Source of the DNA: Bombus terrestris
Taxonomy: Eukaryota > Arthropoda > Insecta > Hymenoptera > Apidae
Assembly: GCF_910591885.1 (NCBI RefSeq)
Contig: NC_063271.1
Location: 18,987,334 to 19,051,333, forward strand
Direction of reading: 5' to 3'
Length of the DNA stretch: 64,000 nt
A program made the position numbers and the translations under genes. Shown piece by piece: positions 51,691-64,000 of the stretch. The notes under the pieces are model-generated. The model was not told where the DNA came from, did not search any database, and worked only from the letters and a program-made list of their open reading frames with translations. The stretch's first letter is position 1. Each line of letters starts with the position of its first letter.

Positions 51691-53460
51691 ACGAAGAAAT
51701 AATCCCGTTGCAGGTAATAATTTCTATTTTTTAATACGGAAATATCTCGAGAAAGTTTATTCGTTGGATTAATAAAAAATAATCGACCGCGAATGTTACA
51801 CCGAACGTCGTTTCGTTCAGCGTAATTAAAATATTCTGTTGCGGCGCCACGTTTTTCCATTACGATTTTGAACATTAACACATGTTCAATACGAAAGTAC
51901 GTATGTTTCGTGGATCGCTCTGCAATTACCTGCCACGTAGAATTACGTCGTTTAGTTTTTGTTTCGACGGAAACGTTCGCAGTATCGGGATTCCGGATTC
52001 ATTTTGGCGAAATATGGCTAGGTCTAGATTTATTGGCGCGAATTTCGTTGGACGGCACAGGTTTTCGAAGCGAAGTAAAAAATTAAGGGGTAACATTTTT
52101 TTTGCTTTTTCGTTCTTCAAAGCGATCAAACGGTGTATGTAGCTTGGATTTTTCTTGCATGTTTGATTCATTTTAGAACATATATTTTACATTTACATTC
52201 GATACATTTTCGATGTAATTAAAAAAAAAAAAAGAAAATTATACTTTATGAATAATTAATTAAATCAAGCGATAAATTTATGTCTTATAAACTGATTTCG
52301 AATTTTGGTACCATTATATTCGATCACTATGCCGATGATTTTACAATCCGTACGAGAACTCGTTCAACGAAAATTTCCTCCCTATTAAAATTGTTAAAGA
52401 TTAATCGTTTCAATTTTCCGGAACGTTCAACATTCGTACCGCGATGTAAATAAATTAAATTCACGAGTTACTCGGAAGCGCAAAAACGGGGTTGCCGACT
52501 AAACGTCAAACCCGATGATGAAACAACGGTTAATAACGCAGGCAATGCCGTGTAAACGTCACCGAGAAGTACGAACAGACGCGTGTACAGTGTACAATGT
52601 ACATAAATGGCATCTACAGAGAGACAGTGGGTCGGCCGCTGCAATATCTTCGAGATTATTTCCTTTGGCGTAAGTTCCGCCATCCAATGTAACTTCCTGC
52701 GGATCCTCTCTATTTAAAGGAAATTAGGAAAGCTGGCCATATTTCGGACGTTCTATAAAAGGGCCTCGTTTTGTTCGAAGGAAATGATCGTCCTTGATGA
52801 GAATTTCGGTACGATGTACGATTAAAACGCTATTAGCACTTTGACGGCCACGCTGAAATCACATGTTTCGCTCAGGACGCCACGGGATTATTTTTATTAT
52901 TCAAGGTATATAATGGCAAAATAATATTAAATTGATGATGTAAAACAACATTCTTCCCCAATGGACTGTTTACCTTATTGGTGGTCACGAGTGACAACCG
53001 TGGCGCCTTGGTAATAGTTGATAGCGACATATTATAACAAGGCTTCGTTTCTTTCAACAAACTATTTGCGTTCGTTATTTCGTCGTGAGCAGAACGTCCA
53101 GAATATATTGTTGAAACGTGTAGAAGATATTAGTAAACAGTATTTGCTTATTCTATATATAATAGTAAGGTATGTTCATACTTCACTAACTTCAGTTATA
53201 TGATTATAAAGCAGCATTTAAGATTATTTTCTGAGGTGTGTTTAGAATAATATTCGTAGACTACCCCTCAAAGATATGGATGTAAACACAGTGCACTGTT
53301 AGATGCAAGATTTGTTCTCATGTTTTTTTATTGATGTTCTAATAAAAATGTTTAATTGTTTCATGGGGCACATTTTATTTCATAGTATCTTCTATTTATC
53401 GGTTATATTCAAAATGCCCTAACTGTTAATTTTCATTCAATTTTTACAATTGTAAGAAGT

Positions 53461-53551
53461 TCAAGCGCTCCGGTCACCAATGACCACCGGGGCGTCACAG
53501 GAGAAATCGTGGCCGGTCATATATTGACCAACGTGACAGTCAAAGTGTTAA
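53461..53551 (-). mobile_element. piggyBac-like terminal sequence (solo end or MITE fragment)
   Basis: Read on the minus strand, the segment begins TTAACACTTTGACTGTCACG. A TTAA target followed by a C-x-C-T-T-T-G-A-C-T-G-x-C-A start resembles piggyBac-family termini. Inside are two small inverted repeats of the same half-site: GGTCA-CCAA-TGACC (53472-53485) and GGTCA-TATAT-TGACC (53515-53529). Another TTAA lies at 53426, but the sequence inside it does not mirror the first end. No transposase is visible. Confidence 0.4.
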
Positions 53552-56500
53552 GTAAATTTCTAGCGACAAAGTTGTAGCTGCAATTCTTCAGTTGGCTTCT
53601 CTTATTCGCAAGTTTACGAAGTTTCGATTCTAATGGGGCGCTGTTAATGTTTGTAGAAATGAGAATCGATGAGCAGGTACTGAGAATTCGTGACACAGAA
53701 ATTCACTAACATACGCGGTTTGTTGGAAAAGTAAGGAGATTGTTTTACAGTCCGAAATTGGCAACGTTGATTAAAAACAAATAAACACAAGTTTCTGAAT
53801 CTGTTAGCATTTCCAACGTGGTATTAGCGACATTCCTATGAAACTACTACATATAAGTTCGAAATAAGATCCTCTCGAAAGATTGGACGCGCAAGAACCT
53901 CCGTTCCCGAAGAATCTCATCTGCAAAGCTAGCGAAATATCGCAAGCGATCTTCTCTAGAAAGGAGTCGCTATTCTATCAGTCGATGGCTTATCAATCGA
54001 TTCGATTCCACCAGACGATTTTTCTGTCAGCTCGGAAACGCATTGTCCTCCGGAAGCGATCAAGCTACCGCCTGATATCTCCGAGACTTTCCTTGTGAAC
54101 GAAAACAAATGGGTTGCAAAATTTTCTTTACCACCTTCATGGACATATGGAGCTCTCTGAGGAAAATAAAATATTGTTTCCATTAAAAGCATCGTCTCAG
54201 TATCTATATGTCGGGTTTTCGTTAGAAATTTTAGGCGCGTAATAATTAATAAGTATAACAAAAGCTATTGACAATGTTCCTGGGCTCAATAACGAATCCA
54301 CGGTCAACGGGTAAACTCTTTGTACAATAGAATACATTTTGTAGCACGCAGACACGTTAACTCAGACGCTGGGTTACCTTCAAACTGACTGCCAAGAAAA
54401 TAACAGTAAACTCTCCAAGGTGATTGCAAAATAAAAAACAGATACGGTCACATTCGTCAATTACATATTGATCAGGAATATCAACAAATTCCCAAGCGCC
54501 GTTACTAGGCAGTCCCGCGTAAAACTAACATTGCTCCTGACCGGGGCTTGATTCTTAATACAGCGTGTCCCTCAACATCGGTACTTCCTCTGTTAGACAT
54601 ATCATTCATCCCGTGACCGTGGCTACGTTCGGCAACCAGTTATGTCACCTCGAGCCCAAGTATTGGGGATGTTCCTAAAGAAAGGCCCGGTGTCCCTACA
54701 TCTCCGACATATATATAAGTTTATGTATAAAATTGTGACGCATTATAAAATATATGTTCATATGTTTTACATCTTTCATATGTTTAACATTTTCAGGGTC
54801 GAATTCAGGTTGAAAATTCTCGTCAACCTATCAGAGCTTTATTTTTGTTCGATAGAAATGACGTTATCGATCCACATGAGAGAAACTGGGCTACTTGTTG
54901 TCCCCAGGGACTTGCATGTAATTAACAAAACTCATTATGAGCATCCATCGTTTACGTATATGTAGACAATTTATCGCGGTAATTTCGTTCGTTTCGAAAA
55001 TACGAAATACTTCGAAACAGTGTTTTTAAAATTCGTTGGGTGTAGATAAATTATAACGGGATAGCGTTATAATTAAATAAATGACCGCAGAACTGCAAAT
55101 GCTCTTCCAAATGAGTGACTTTTTATTTTCTGCAGAAAGCACAGAGTTCATTACAAAAACTTGTTGGCTCGTTTATTATAAATCAAAGCTGAATATATTC
55201 AATTTCTCCTTTTTTTTTGCATTCTAACTTGCCACATGTAGCAATAAAGAAAGCGTATATTTTCATTGAACTTCTTCCAACGACAATTTTTCCATTTAAA
55301 AATGGCGAAGATATATCTTCCCTTTATAGAGAGCTAAATAAAAACTTGGATGCTACCTTGTTCGCGAGCAACAATTTACGAGCTGTCGCGTTTAACGAGT
55401 ACTCTTTACGGGCGAGTCGTTATTTAACGATTGCTGCTGCACAGGAACGAAGCTACACCCTGTTTCCCAGTCTATTCAACCCTTTTTATATGGCTAACAT
55501 CGACGAAAGAAAAGGAAAAGAGTGCTGGAGAGAGAAAGGAACGAAGGAATATTCCGTTTAATGGTCCGCGATAAAGCCACGATCGCTTCGTCAAAAAGCA
55601 CTTTACGCTTGGCCAGGTGTCCGGCAACTTTACGATTTTTATGAAAGCTCTAAGCTGGACACGGCCGCAGTTTATATTTATTTATGGCATGACCGAGCCG
55701 CAGCGCGAATTCGTCGTTTTCGACTTTACACTCAAATCCACTTCCCCGGGAAATCGTACGTCCAATTTCTGTGCTCTTTTTTCCCCGAACTTTATGGGCT
55801 GAAACTGCTACTTTTTTCTCCTTTTGCTTTTTCCTTTTTTTTACTTCCCATTTTCGATTTATTTACTTAGTTTTTTCTTTTTTCCTTTTTTGTTTGTAGA
55901 ATACAAAGTTTGGAAGATATACGGTTACACGAAACGAAATTTCTTGCGTAGATTTTGGATTGCGATTTGTTCGCAAATAAGTTTCCCCTGGGAAAATATA
56001 TTTTCCGGGCGAAAAAATGGAGCTGCTTTAAGTTAATAATACATATATCTAACATTAAATGACACATGAAAAATGAACTGAAAACGCTATCAAGTATTCC
56101 GCCCTTAACTACAACGCGTCAACAAAATTCCACTTTTTATTTCCATTTTTTATTTTCTCATTTTTTTTCTCATTCATCTGCAAAATGAATTAAAATTTCC
56201 GTTCTTTGCTATCACGATCCACTCGACATTAATCTCTAAACTCGAATGTACACAAATTCCCTCAAAAACCCTCTGCTACTACACATCCCTGGAACTTGTT
56301 TGGTCTTCAAAAGGGTGGCATGAGCACGGGTAAATCGTGTAATCGCTCTTTTGTAGCACAGCTGCAAACTTTCATTGTCGATTCGTTTGTGTACGGATCA
56401 AAACTCGCGAAAATTTCGTGGTACCGTTTCCAGCAGGCGTATTGCGACAGAAAAAAATAAAAAAATAAAAAGAAAGAGGGAAGGGGAGAGTTGAAAAGGA

Positions 56501-58949
56501 TTGCAACGCCTGAAAATGCTCTAATCGTGATCCTTTAATCCTCTTAGTGGAGGAACGTGAAAAGAAACGGCGAAAAAGTGGTAGGAAATTTATTACGTGT
56601 TTTACGTTGAAATAATATCGAGACTGATGAATGCTGGGGACGAGACAACTCGCAAAAACTTCCGACGAATCCAATTTCTACGCATGTCTTTTTTCTTCCG
56701 TCTTTTTCAAGTTGAAATTGCAACGAAACGAAGAAGTTCTTTCAAAGCGTCATTCGCGAAAACTCGCGACAGGCACGCCAATTTTTATTGGATTAATTAA
56801 ACAGTATCGGGCGAGCAACGAGTAGCGTAACATGGCGTGATCTAATGCGCGGTAATGAAGCTGCCGATAACGAAAAATGAATTTCGAGATATGAGGTGGT
56901 TAATTGGAAGATGTTCGCTGTTAATTTTTTGGTCGATGGAAATATTCGTTGGAGCCTTCCGGATTATCGATAATCGAGCTGCTCGTTAACCCGAATTCAG
57001 CTGAGTTTTGCCGTAGGTGCTGTATCACGTTTAGATTTGGATTCGCTGGACTTTAGGATCCTGTCAGGTATTTTTTAAGCACGATCTTTTTTTATTTCTC
57101 GCACGAAGAATTAGCTTGCGAACAATAAATAATAACTCTAATACATGTATCTCAGCGTAATATCAGAGAACGATAATATTAAGCTCATTCTTTATTCGTT
57201 GTACGCGAAAAATTTCTTCCCATCGTTTCATTCTGCGCAACAATATGCTCGATGATTCTATAACTAAACGATCGAAAGAACCGATTCATCTGGTCTACGA
57301 AGGTCAATATTTATTCGCCATTTTTTAATTTAATTTATTTCTGAGATTGACTGATAGAGGAACGAGTGGATGAATTTGTAATAAAAAGATATATTGAAAT
57401 ATGTATAGATATAGTGTATGCTGATCCAGATCCTCACTCTTACAGTGTTACAATACAATAGGAAGAATGATAGGGAACACGTTCATATATTTATAGCAAA
57501 AGACATTAACAAAAAGTTAACCTTGTAGTGTGTGTAGCTCTAGCTGAAGGTTACAAGAAACAGCAATAGAAATTAGCTTATACCTCTTTTGTTTCTAGAC
57601 CTTGTAACCCAAAACAAAATTTATATTTAAGGGCACAATAACATGGACCTTTCCTTATTTCGAATTTTTTGTTTTACTAAATTTTATTCTCTTCGTAACA
57701 GCGGTCTCCGTGTCACGGATAAACAAAAGAAAAGCTGTAGAGTTTTTCTTGAAGTAATTACTTCAACAATTCTTTAATATAATAAAGTTATATGAAATAA
57801 GATTTCGACGAACAAAAACGAGAAATATCGAGAAACATTGAAGCATACCACATTTATCCGCCTTTAGTCGCATCATCGCCGTTTCTTAACGGAGAGTCGT
57901 CTGGTTCTTTTTATCTGCGGTACAAAACACGGCCACGAGAAGATTTAATAATTATCGGGATTTCATCAGCGAAAATAGTGCAATGAAACGGACGGTATGG
58001 TTCCTCATTTAACCATCGGTCTATCCCGTGGCGGATACTTAAATGAACCGCTTTCAATCCCGTGGCAGAATCTGAATCGAGCATTCGTCTGGAATTTTCC
58101 TGACGCTGAAGAGCCGACGACGGGGCTCGGATATTTTTAAGGTCATTTGTTATCCGGATTAAGAGTTGAAAAGCGTCCTTCTCGCTTCTTGTTTCCGTCG
58201 AAGCGTAGGTTCGTTCTTTACACGAAGACGGATGAAAGGTCTTCCCTACCGTCCAATCGTCTAAATTAGCAAGGAATGTTCTCATCGGACAGCTGATTAC
58301 GTTGGAATTAAGGTGAATGGCAGAAGATAGAGAGCATAGTTTTGAAGTTTCATATTAGTTATTAGATTTCTGGCTGGATTTCACATTCATTCTCAAGATC
58401 AATATTTTAGATGATTATTTTACAGAATTCCTGTGATTCATGCATCTTGTTGTTTTTAAAATATACTATAGAAATATTTTACCATTAATACTTTCTATAA
58501 TCGTTTTTTGCTTTGTACCTTTGATTTTTTACAGGTTGACTTTATTTCCTTTATTTGCTCAGTGTCATTTTAAGCCGGAAAAACGAATTGCCCTGTATCA
58601 GCTTATGGCGTTCTGCATGCGGAATTTCGTTCCATTTGCTGGAACCGGTAGTACAGTGTTACGAATTATATCGTCATAGAAAATAATGCAGAATCGGTTC
58701 AACACTGAACGTACGCGGTGTACGAACACTTTTAGCGATTTTTTAATTGCGATATGCGCCCGAAACTCGCTACCGGAACGAGCTTTCAACTCGATATTTT
58801 AAATGTTAACGACCGTCGAAATATAATTTTTACTCTCTGTGCAATTACAAACGGCTGTTACGATATTGTTTCAAAGTGTTTCTCGTTCTAGATAATATTT
58901 TCGGTCGAAATCTGCGTTATGTAACATGCAATATTGCATAAAAGAACAG

Positions 58950-58963
58950 TTTTTTTTTTTTTT
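58950..58963. repeat. Poly-T run (14)
   Basis: Fourteen consecutive T. Confidence 0.9.
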
Positions 58964-60873
58964 AGAAATTTTGTTCTCCCTGTAGTTTTCGCTGTCCTTG
59001 ATAAAGAACGTAAAATTCAGAATTTAGAAAGTATGAAATTTGGAAAGAATTGAATTCTTGTCATTCATGTATTGAGAATTTAATGAGAAATAATTTAGAA
59101 ATGATATTTATTCTTTAACATTAATTAAATGTAATATTTTACATAAATCTATTCTATCCTATTATGATCCTTCATTTAATAAGCCTTTCAAGGACGGAAC
59201 GTATAATGACTGTTCGTATTAAAGTCAAAATCAAAGACGTAACTCGTATCTACCATAGCGTAGTGTTCCTCATTGTGCACATTGTTCCTACGTACTGACA
59301 GATGAGCTTCACGTATCAAGCTTTGACAAGATTTGCCTTCAAGGCCTGACATTCTATGAATTACAGGTTTCTGATACCAAAATCTTACGTTAATTTCGAA
59401 TATGGGTATTCATATGGTTTCTATAGAAATTACAATTTCGTATATTTCATCAGTTATGTCACTAAAATCTTTTTAAAAATTTTGGGAAATTCTTTCTAAT
59501 AAATAAACGTGTATATTTCTTAATAATATATTCTGAAATTTATCTAACAATAAATAAGACGCTAATAAATTTGCAATAACACAATGTTTGCTTGTTTACA
59601 GAGGCTTTCAAAGAAACTGGCGCGTAATATTACGTTTCTGATCGCTACGATCAGTAATTAGCATATATTAACGTGTACACAATTTTATCCATCAGGAAAC
59701 TTAGCTAACATTAATATGTCCGTAATTATACTAATTAAGACCGTTAGCGCACAGAAGCACACAAACGTCTATATACGACTGCACAGATTAGAAACTCCGG
59801 TACGTATACGTTTATACCTTTTACACGCGTATTTTCACTATCGCAACTAATTTATCAACGATCAACCGTAAAAAATAATGTCAAACAATCTCGTAATCAA
59901 TTTCAGTTAAAATATGTTCGACAGTTGCCACGTGAATCTTCGTTCATAAACAAGGTATCAATCATTTTTCAAACTGAACAAAATTAAGCTTCGATGAAAA
60001 CTGAGGTATTTCGAAAATATTCATTATTTATTACTTTATCTCTGCAAAATTAAAATTTTTCGCGTAAGTACTCAATGTTGAAAATATTCTAAATACATTT
60101 CCAGTTCATTTAAGCACGACTACCTTCAAGGAAGTATAGAAAATTGTTTTATTTGCTGATTAAATTCGGGCTAAAATTAAATAAATTAAAAAGTAACGCG
60201 CTTTTGAGCGAGTGGAATGGATCAGGCTTACTGGTATATATTTGACGAGAGATAGAACGTGATTTCATGCGAACGAAGCCAAATCCGTTGCAATGAATCG
60301 CGATTCGAGCTTAATCGCGTGTTTCTATTGATTACACGCTCGTCCATAACGTCGACGAGCAACAATTTAAACGAGAAAGCGTTTCCGATGGAAATATTGT
60401 GATAGTTGGAGAAATCGGCGCGAAATATTCGTCCGACGGATACGCGTTCACGCTTCGAATGATTAAATTCATATATTAGTTGCGCGTGACTAATTTTACG
60501 CTAATTGTTTCATCAAAGTGGAATAATTGTTGGAATAAGTGGGAATAATTTGACTGTTTTTGATTTAATTTGTACAAATTATATAAAAAAGTGCATGTGC
60601 GAAGACATAAAATTTAACGAAGGAATTTGCTTCCATATTATGATTCGTTTCCTGGAACAAGTGCTTCGTAAATTGTACATATTGTATAACAGAGAAAAGA
60701 ATGTTTCTATAAATCAAATACGTACTTGACATTATTTTCTTATCTTTGTTATTTTTTACATTTCCGAACTAGATGAATTCTCGGAAGTCCTCCTTGTTGC
60801 GGCAAATTGCTGGAATTCGAGTGAGACGGATACGTAAACCCGTGTGAACTTGTTCGCCCCTTATGTAATTAAA

Positions 60874-60988
60874 CACCTGTTCGAAGCATGAACCGGTCAC
60901 TCACGTGTTACGAACTGCCTGACTTCCTTGCCATAGTTTCTCAGATCGGGGACACCTGTTTCAACGGTGCTCTCAAACGCAACAGCTG
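60874..60988. promoter_or_regulatory. Candidate enhancer: E-box cluster
   Basis: CACCTG (60874), CACGTG (60902), CACCTG (60953) and CAGCTG (60983) occur within 115 bp of a GC-shifted non-coding stretch about 2.7 kb 3' of the 63.7 kb exon, in the first intron seen. CANNTG sites with these central bases are bound by bHLH or Snail/ZEB-type factors. The call is motif-based only. Confidence 0.3.
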
Positions 60989-61390
60989 CCCGGGAAAGTC
61001 GTTCGCATACCGTTCCGTACTCTAATGAATTTCTCGTGGAAGCTAAAGACGTTATCGAGATACCAAAGTTTGATCATACGTCATCGATTAGACATGATAT
61101 ATGTAAGCCTTCCTATACTATAATGTAGACAGCTTTAAGACTCGTTCGAGTTTAAGCCTCTTTTAACCTACTAACTGACTAGAATATTGATATTTAATTT
61201 TCTCAATAAAGATATTTTCATATTCCTCGTTCCTCTTCCTCCTAGTCTTCAAATATGAATATCATACACAACAAGAACTTAGAGAATCAGAGATTGTCTT
61301 AATTTTTTCAATATGACGTAACAGTCTTAAGAGAAACGATAGAGGAAGAACAGATGAAACGAAAACACGAAAATTCATCATTATTGCGGC

Positions 61391-61404
61391 CGTCTGTACA
61401 GACG
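61391..61404. repeat. 14-bp perfect palindrome in GC-rich block
   Basis: CGTCTGTACAGACG equals its own reverse complement. It sits at the edge of a GC-richer stretch (61385-61680) that has no open frame or element I recognise. Confidence 0.75.
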
Positions 61405-62666
61405 TAGGCAGCGAGTTTGGCTTCAAGTAGCCGACGGTATCCGGCTGGGGGGTTTCTTTTAAGAGGCACGCCTGCTATTTAAGTCTGAACCTCCTTTGAT
61501 TATTGGCGCGTACCTCGTTATCTTTGAGAAGCCAACTTGCGTCCTACTCATTATACAGCATCGGGCAAAGGGTCGGAAGGAAAGTTCGGGTGAAACGTAC
61601 ACGCGAAATCGGTTTGCCCGGATGAGAATAGCAAGTTAAGTCGAAAGCGACTCCCTTAGCCCCGGTACACCCCCTTTTTAGCTACGTTCTGATCCAACGT
61701 CACCTTTGTTTCTGTATATCAAAGAGGTAGCCTGTTTTATTACGCGAAACAATGCACGATGCTCTTCAGATGGATCGAAAGCAAAAATTGCCTCGAACGG
61801 AAGTGCAGAAGAGTATTTTATCGATTTTTTGAGCTTTTATTTTAAGAGAGAGATATTTTCAATAATTGAAAAAGATTGAAAGAGATAGCGTCCGAAAGAT
61901 ATCGATTTTGGGTTAAGATGTAATGTAAGTACGTTTCAGTGAGTTTGCCGTTACAGTCCTTACAATGAAACGCCTTTCTGAACGTCTCACTGGCTCTTTA
62001 AGTTTACTCAATATCTGGTTTAACGTGACCTAAAATGCAGGCAGACGATATTATTGAGTATCGGAGATTCGGAACGATCACGTTTCCAATATACATATTA
62101 CTCGGCAAATGTATAAAAAGGAGGTTAATAAAAGCAACTCGAATCAACATTGGTTTACAAATATTATCTCTGTTTCAAGCATTATGCCTCCAAATGGAAA
62201 ATCTACATTTTGCAAGAATATACATCGATTAATTACTGTAGATACTGTTAATATCAAATTTTATTTAAACAATGAAAGTAGAAGAAATTTTATACAGCAT
62301 AGCTTTGTTTTATACAAACGATATTAAAATGGCACAAAATTCTCGATCGTTTTAGCTACTCGAAGGCTTGAATCGCCAAATTTCGTCATTAAAATTATTA
62401 AATTATTCAAACTACTAAAACTTCCAAAAGGACAGTTTACAGAACGCGTCAACAAAACGCTATTGCCAGCTTCCAAGGAATGTTATTAATTCTGTGTCTT
62501 GTTCATCTGTTAAAATATCAGAGCTAAAATTCTGAAATCTCTAAATGTTCCATACTCATTCACACCAGTCATTCAAAAGTTCCTCCTCGTTCATAGTTCT
62601 CAAATATCAAAATTACTTTCACCCCTCGATTCCGCTCTACCACTAAGAACATGTAATGTTGCACAT

Positions 62667-62684
62667 CATACATACATACACACG
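62667..62684. repeat. Short (CATA)n microsatellite
   Basis: About four CATA units ending in CACACG. Confidence 0.6.
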
Positions 62685-63695
62685 TAAGCTACGCTTATCT
62701 TTCTTTCATCAAAAGGAAACGATAACTCTTTACCCTTTCTAAGGACGACGAAACGAAATCGCCTCGCTCAGATCCCTTCAGAGAGATCTTGCGGTGTGCC
62801 AGGATTTCCGGTCCGCCCGCTGTCGCAGACGTCGTTAATGCTCGAGCACGCGATAAAGCCCGCGGTGATATTCCGTTGAAACCCCTTCGCATTTTTTCCC
62901 CCGTATTTTTCTCCTTTTTCACGTCTCCTTCTCTGGGTCCTTAACTGTAGATATCGTTCCTTTTTTCAATTCCTTTCATTTTTCTTCTTGCCACCCAAGC
63001 CTTCGCTTCCCCTTCTTAAACCGCGCTTTTTTATCACGTTTCCTCTAACCAGAGCTTGAACATTCTCACTTGACGGCCTGTCATATTTTTTTCTTACATC
63101 TTTTTAAGAGCGTAACGCGATACCATTGTCTATTATTGTTTACGCGTATGATTGGAATTTTTTATGGAATTTCGGCTACATGCAAGCGAAGCACATTGTT
63201 GTGTATGGTTGGCGAGATTTTTACCGTACGATTTTTTAGTCTGCAGTGCAAGACGTTGCGATAATTCTTTAGCATCTAAATTTGTTTTGAGGTAAGACGA
63301 TTTTCATAAGCGATATAAGAAAATATTCTTAGTGTGAAATACTGCGTGACTCAGCTTCAAAAACGTTCGAACTTCGTTAAAAAGCATCCAAATTACTGAG
63401 AAATGAACTCCTCTTAACAACTCACCAACTTTTTTACCTCAGACGAACCAAACCGTCCTCATTTTCTTCTGACTTGGTTCGACTTTCAAACCGAACAAAA
63501 AAGAAGAAAAGAAAAAGAAAAACATTTCAATTTCGAGTAAACATTATCCAACGACGTCGCAAAGACGTCGACAACTCCGTCGTCGTACTAGTTCCTCATT
63601 AGCATGTCTGCCCCTCTCGTTAACCCGGGCGGTCGCGCAACCTTTGCGTCGTAAATCAAATGAATAATTAGCCGCGGAAGTTCGGGGCCGCTTAC

Positions 63696-64000
63696 CTGTA
63701 TAAACAGAGACAAGTCGTCGCCTAACAGCATGTCCCTGCAGACGTCTCTAGCGGTGGTATCCAGAGTGAGATAGACGAGGCTGCTCTCGATCCCGGTGTG
63801 TATCCTGACCCAACCACTTCCGCCAGTGACATCTACACCGACACCGGAGTCCCAAGAGGAATTAAAGGTCTCTTGGAGTCCAGCCACTTTCGGGTTGGTC
63901 AGCTCTGACAACGAGCCGCTACTGTTTTGCATAAAGTCATCGAAGCTGTCTCTCTTTTTCTTCTCTTCGTTCTTCGAGTTCTCGACTATAGTCATTCCTC
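63696..64000 (-). CDS. Phlpp: PHLPP-like exon A: N-terminus and start of RA-like region (partial)
   Basis: The frame is open from the window edge to a clear donor, CAG|GTAAGC, ending phase 0. A Met at 63995 could be the start (100 codons to the donor), but the frame stays open upstream of it, so the true start may lie outside the window. Residues 1-30 are charged and Lys-rich (KNEEKKKRDSFDDFM). Ser/Gly-rich linker follows, then WVRIHTGIESSLVYLTLDTT and LLGDDLSLFIQ. This last part resembles the PHLPP segment just before its PH domain, where a short strand with a Thr-rich turn is followed by a strand ending L-x-x-Q; in these proteins it is the ubiquitin-fold Ras-association-like region. Beyond the donor the genomic frame reads on into intron and should not be translated. 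Confidence 0.88.

Larger units (their letters stand above)
48329..63695 (-). other. PHLPP-like intron 1 (15.4 kb)
   Basis: The donor is gtaagc and the acceptor tgtttttcag. I found no convincing coding exon inside. Contents: a 44-bp minisatellite near 50.7 kb, homopolymer runs at 51.21, 51.65 and 58.95 kb, a piggyBac-like end at 53.5 kb, a GC-shifted unresolved block at 54.3-54.7 kb, an E-box cluster at 60.87-60.99 kb, and a GC-rich block with a perfect palindrome at 61.39 kb. A 124-codon open frame at 57911-58285 is unrecognised and unsupported. The rest is AT-rich sequence in which I see nothing specific. Confidence 0.82.
2666..64000 (-). other. Phlpp: PHLPP-like gene, 5' half (gene span within window)
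   Basis: Six minus-strand exons join into one open frame with GT donors and AG acceptors and compatible phases at every junction. The spliced product runs: N-terminal linker, RA-like region (about residues 68-151 counted from the Met at 63995), PH domain (about 165-271), then LRRs (from about 272). PHLPP phosphatases are known to have this order, followed by more LRRs and a PP2C domain, and to dephosphorylate AKT and PKC hydrophobic motifs at membranes. Introns inside the window are 15367, 14004, 9728, 20794 and 319 bp. The gene leaves the window on both sides: the last exon seen ends at a GT donor, and the first exon is open to base 64000. Exon structure is read directly from sequence; the family name comes from recalled similarity to human PHLPP2. 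Confidence 0.86.

Noticed and set aside
54280..54710. Composition-shifted block resembling part of a retroelement
   Set aside because: No terminal repeats, target duplication, primer-binding site or protein similarity could be pointed to.

Overview
This looks like animal, most likely insect, nuclear DNA. It is AT-rich, CpG is plainly not depleted, long introns separate short GC-richer exons with canonical GT/AG signals, and there is no operon-like packing. The protein and the base composition suggest a hymenopteran such as a bee. That lineage call is inference.

One gene accounts for nearly all convincing coding sequence. Six minus-strand exons (63696-64000, 48175-48328, 34036-34170, 24084-24307, 3132-3289, 2666-2812) splice with matching phases (0, 1, 1, 0, 2, then 2 at the last donor). 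They give at least 372 codons of one continuous protein: a low-complexity N-terminus, a Ras-association-like (ubiquitin-fold) region, a PH domain split over two exons, then the first leucine-rich repeats. This order and the local sequence match the N-terminal half of PHLPP, the PH domain leucine-rich repeat protein phosphatase that dephosphorylates the hydrophobic motif of AKT and related AGC kinases. The rest of the LRRs and the PP2C catalytic domain should lie beyond base 1. The true start codon may lie beyond base 64000.

Region by region (plus-strand coordinates): 1-2665 is intron carrying a fossil Jockey-type reverse transcriptase fragment (332-565) and a degenerate tandem duplication. 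2666-3289 holds two LRR exons. 3691-3777 is a candidate alternative first exon that would give a PHLPP isoform without the RA-like and PH parts. 3290-24083 is a 20.8 kb intron with a hairpin-rich block near 11.1-11.5 kb, an 18-bp-arm hairpin at 13.5 kb and a mariner-like end at 22.0 kb. 24084-34170 has the two PH exons separated by a 9.7 kb intron. 34171-48174 is a 14 kb intron with a short motif-dense block at 37.7 kb and a complete solo LTR at 47408-47934 flanked by a 4-bp target duplication. 48175-48328 is the RA-like exon. 48329-63695 is a 15.4 kb intron with a 44-bp minisatellite, a piggyBac-like end and an E-box cluster. 63696-64000 is the most N-terminal exon seen.

Most other open frames are unsupported. 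Many are long only because they sit in pyrimidine- or purine-rich tracts. I saw no tRNA, rRNA, CRISPR array or bacterial-type element.
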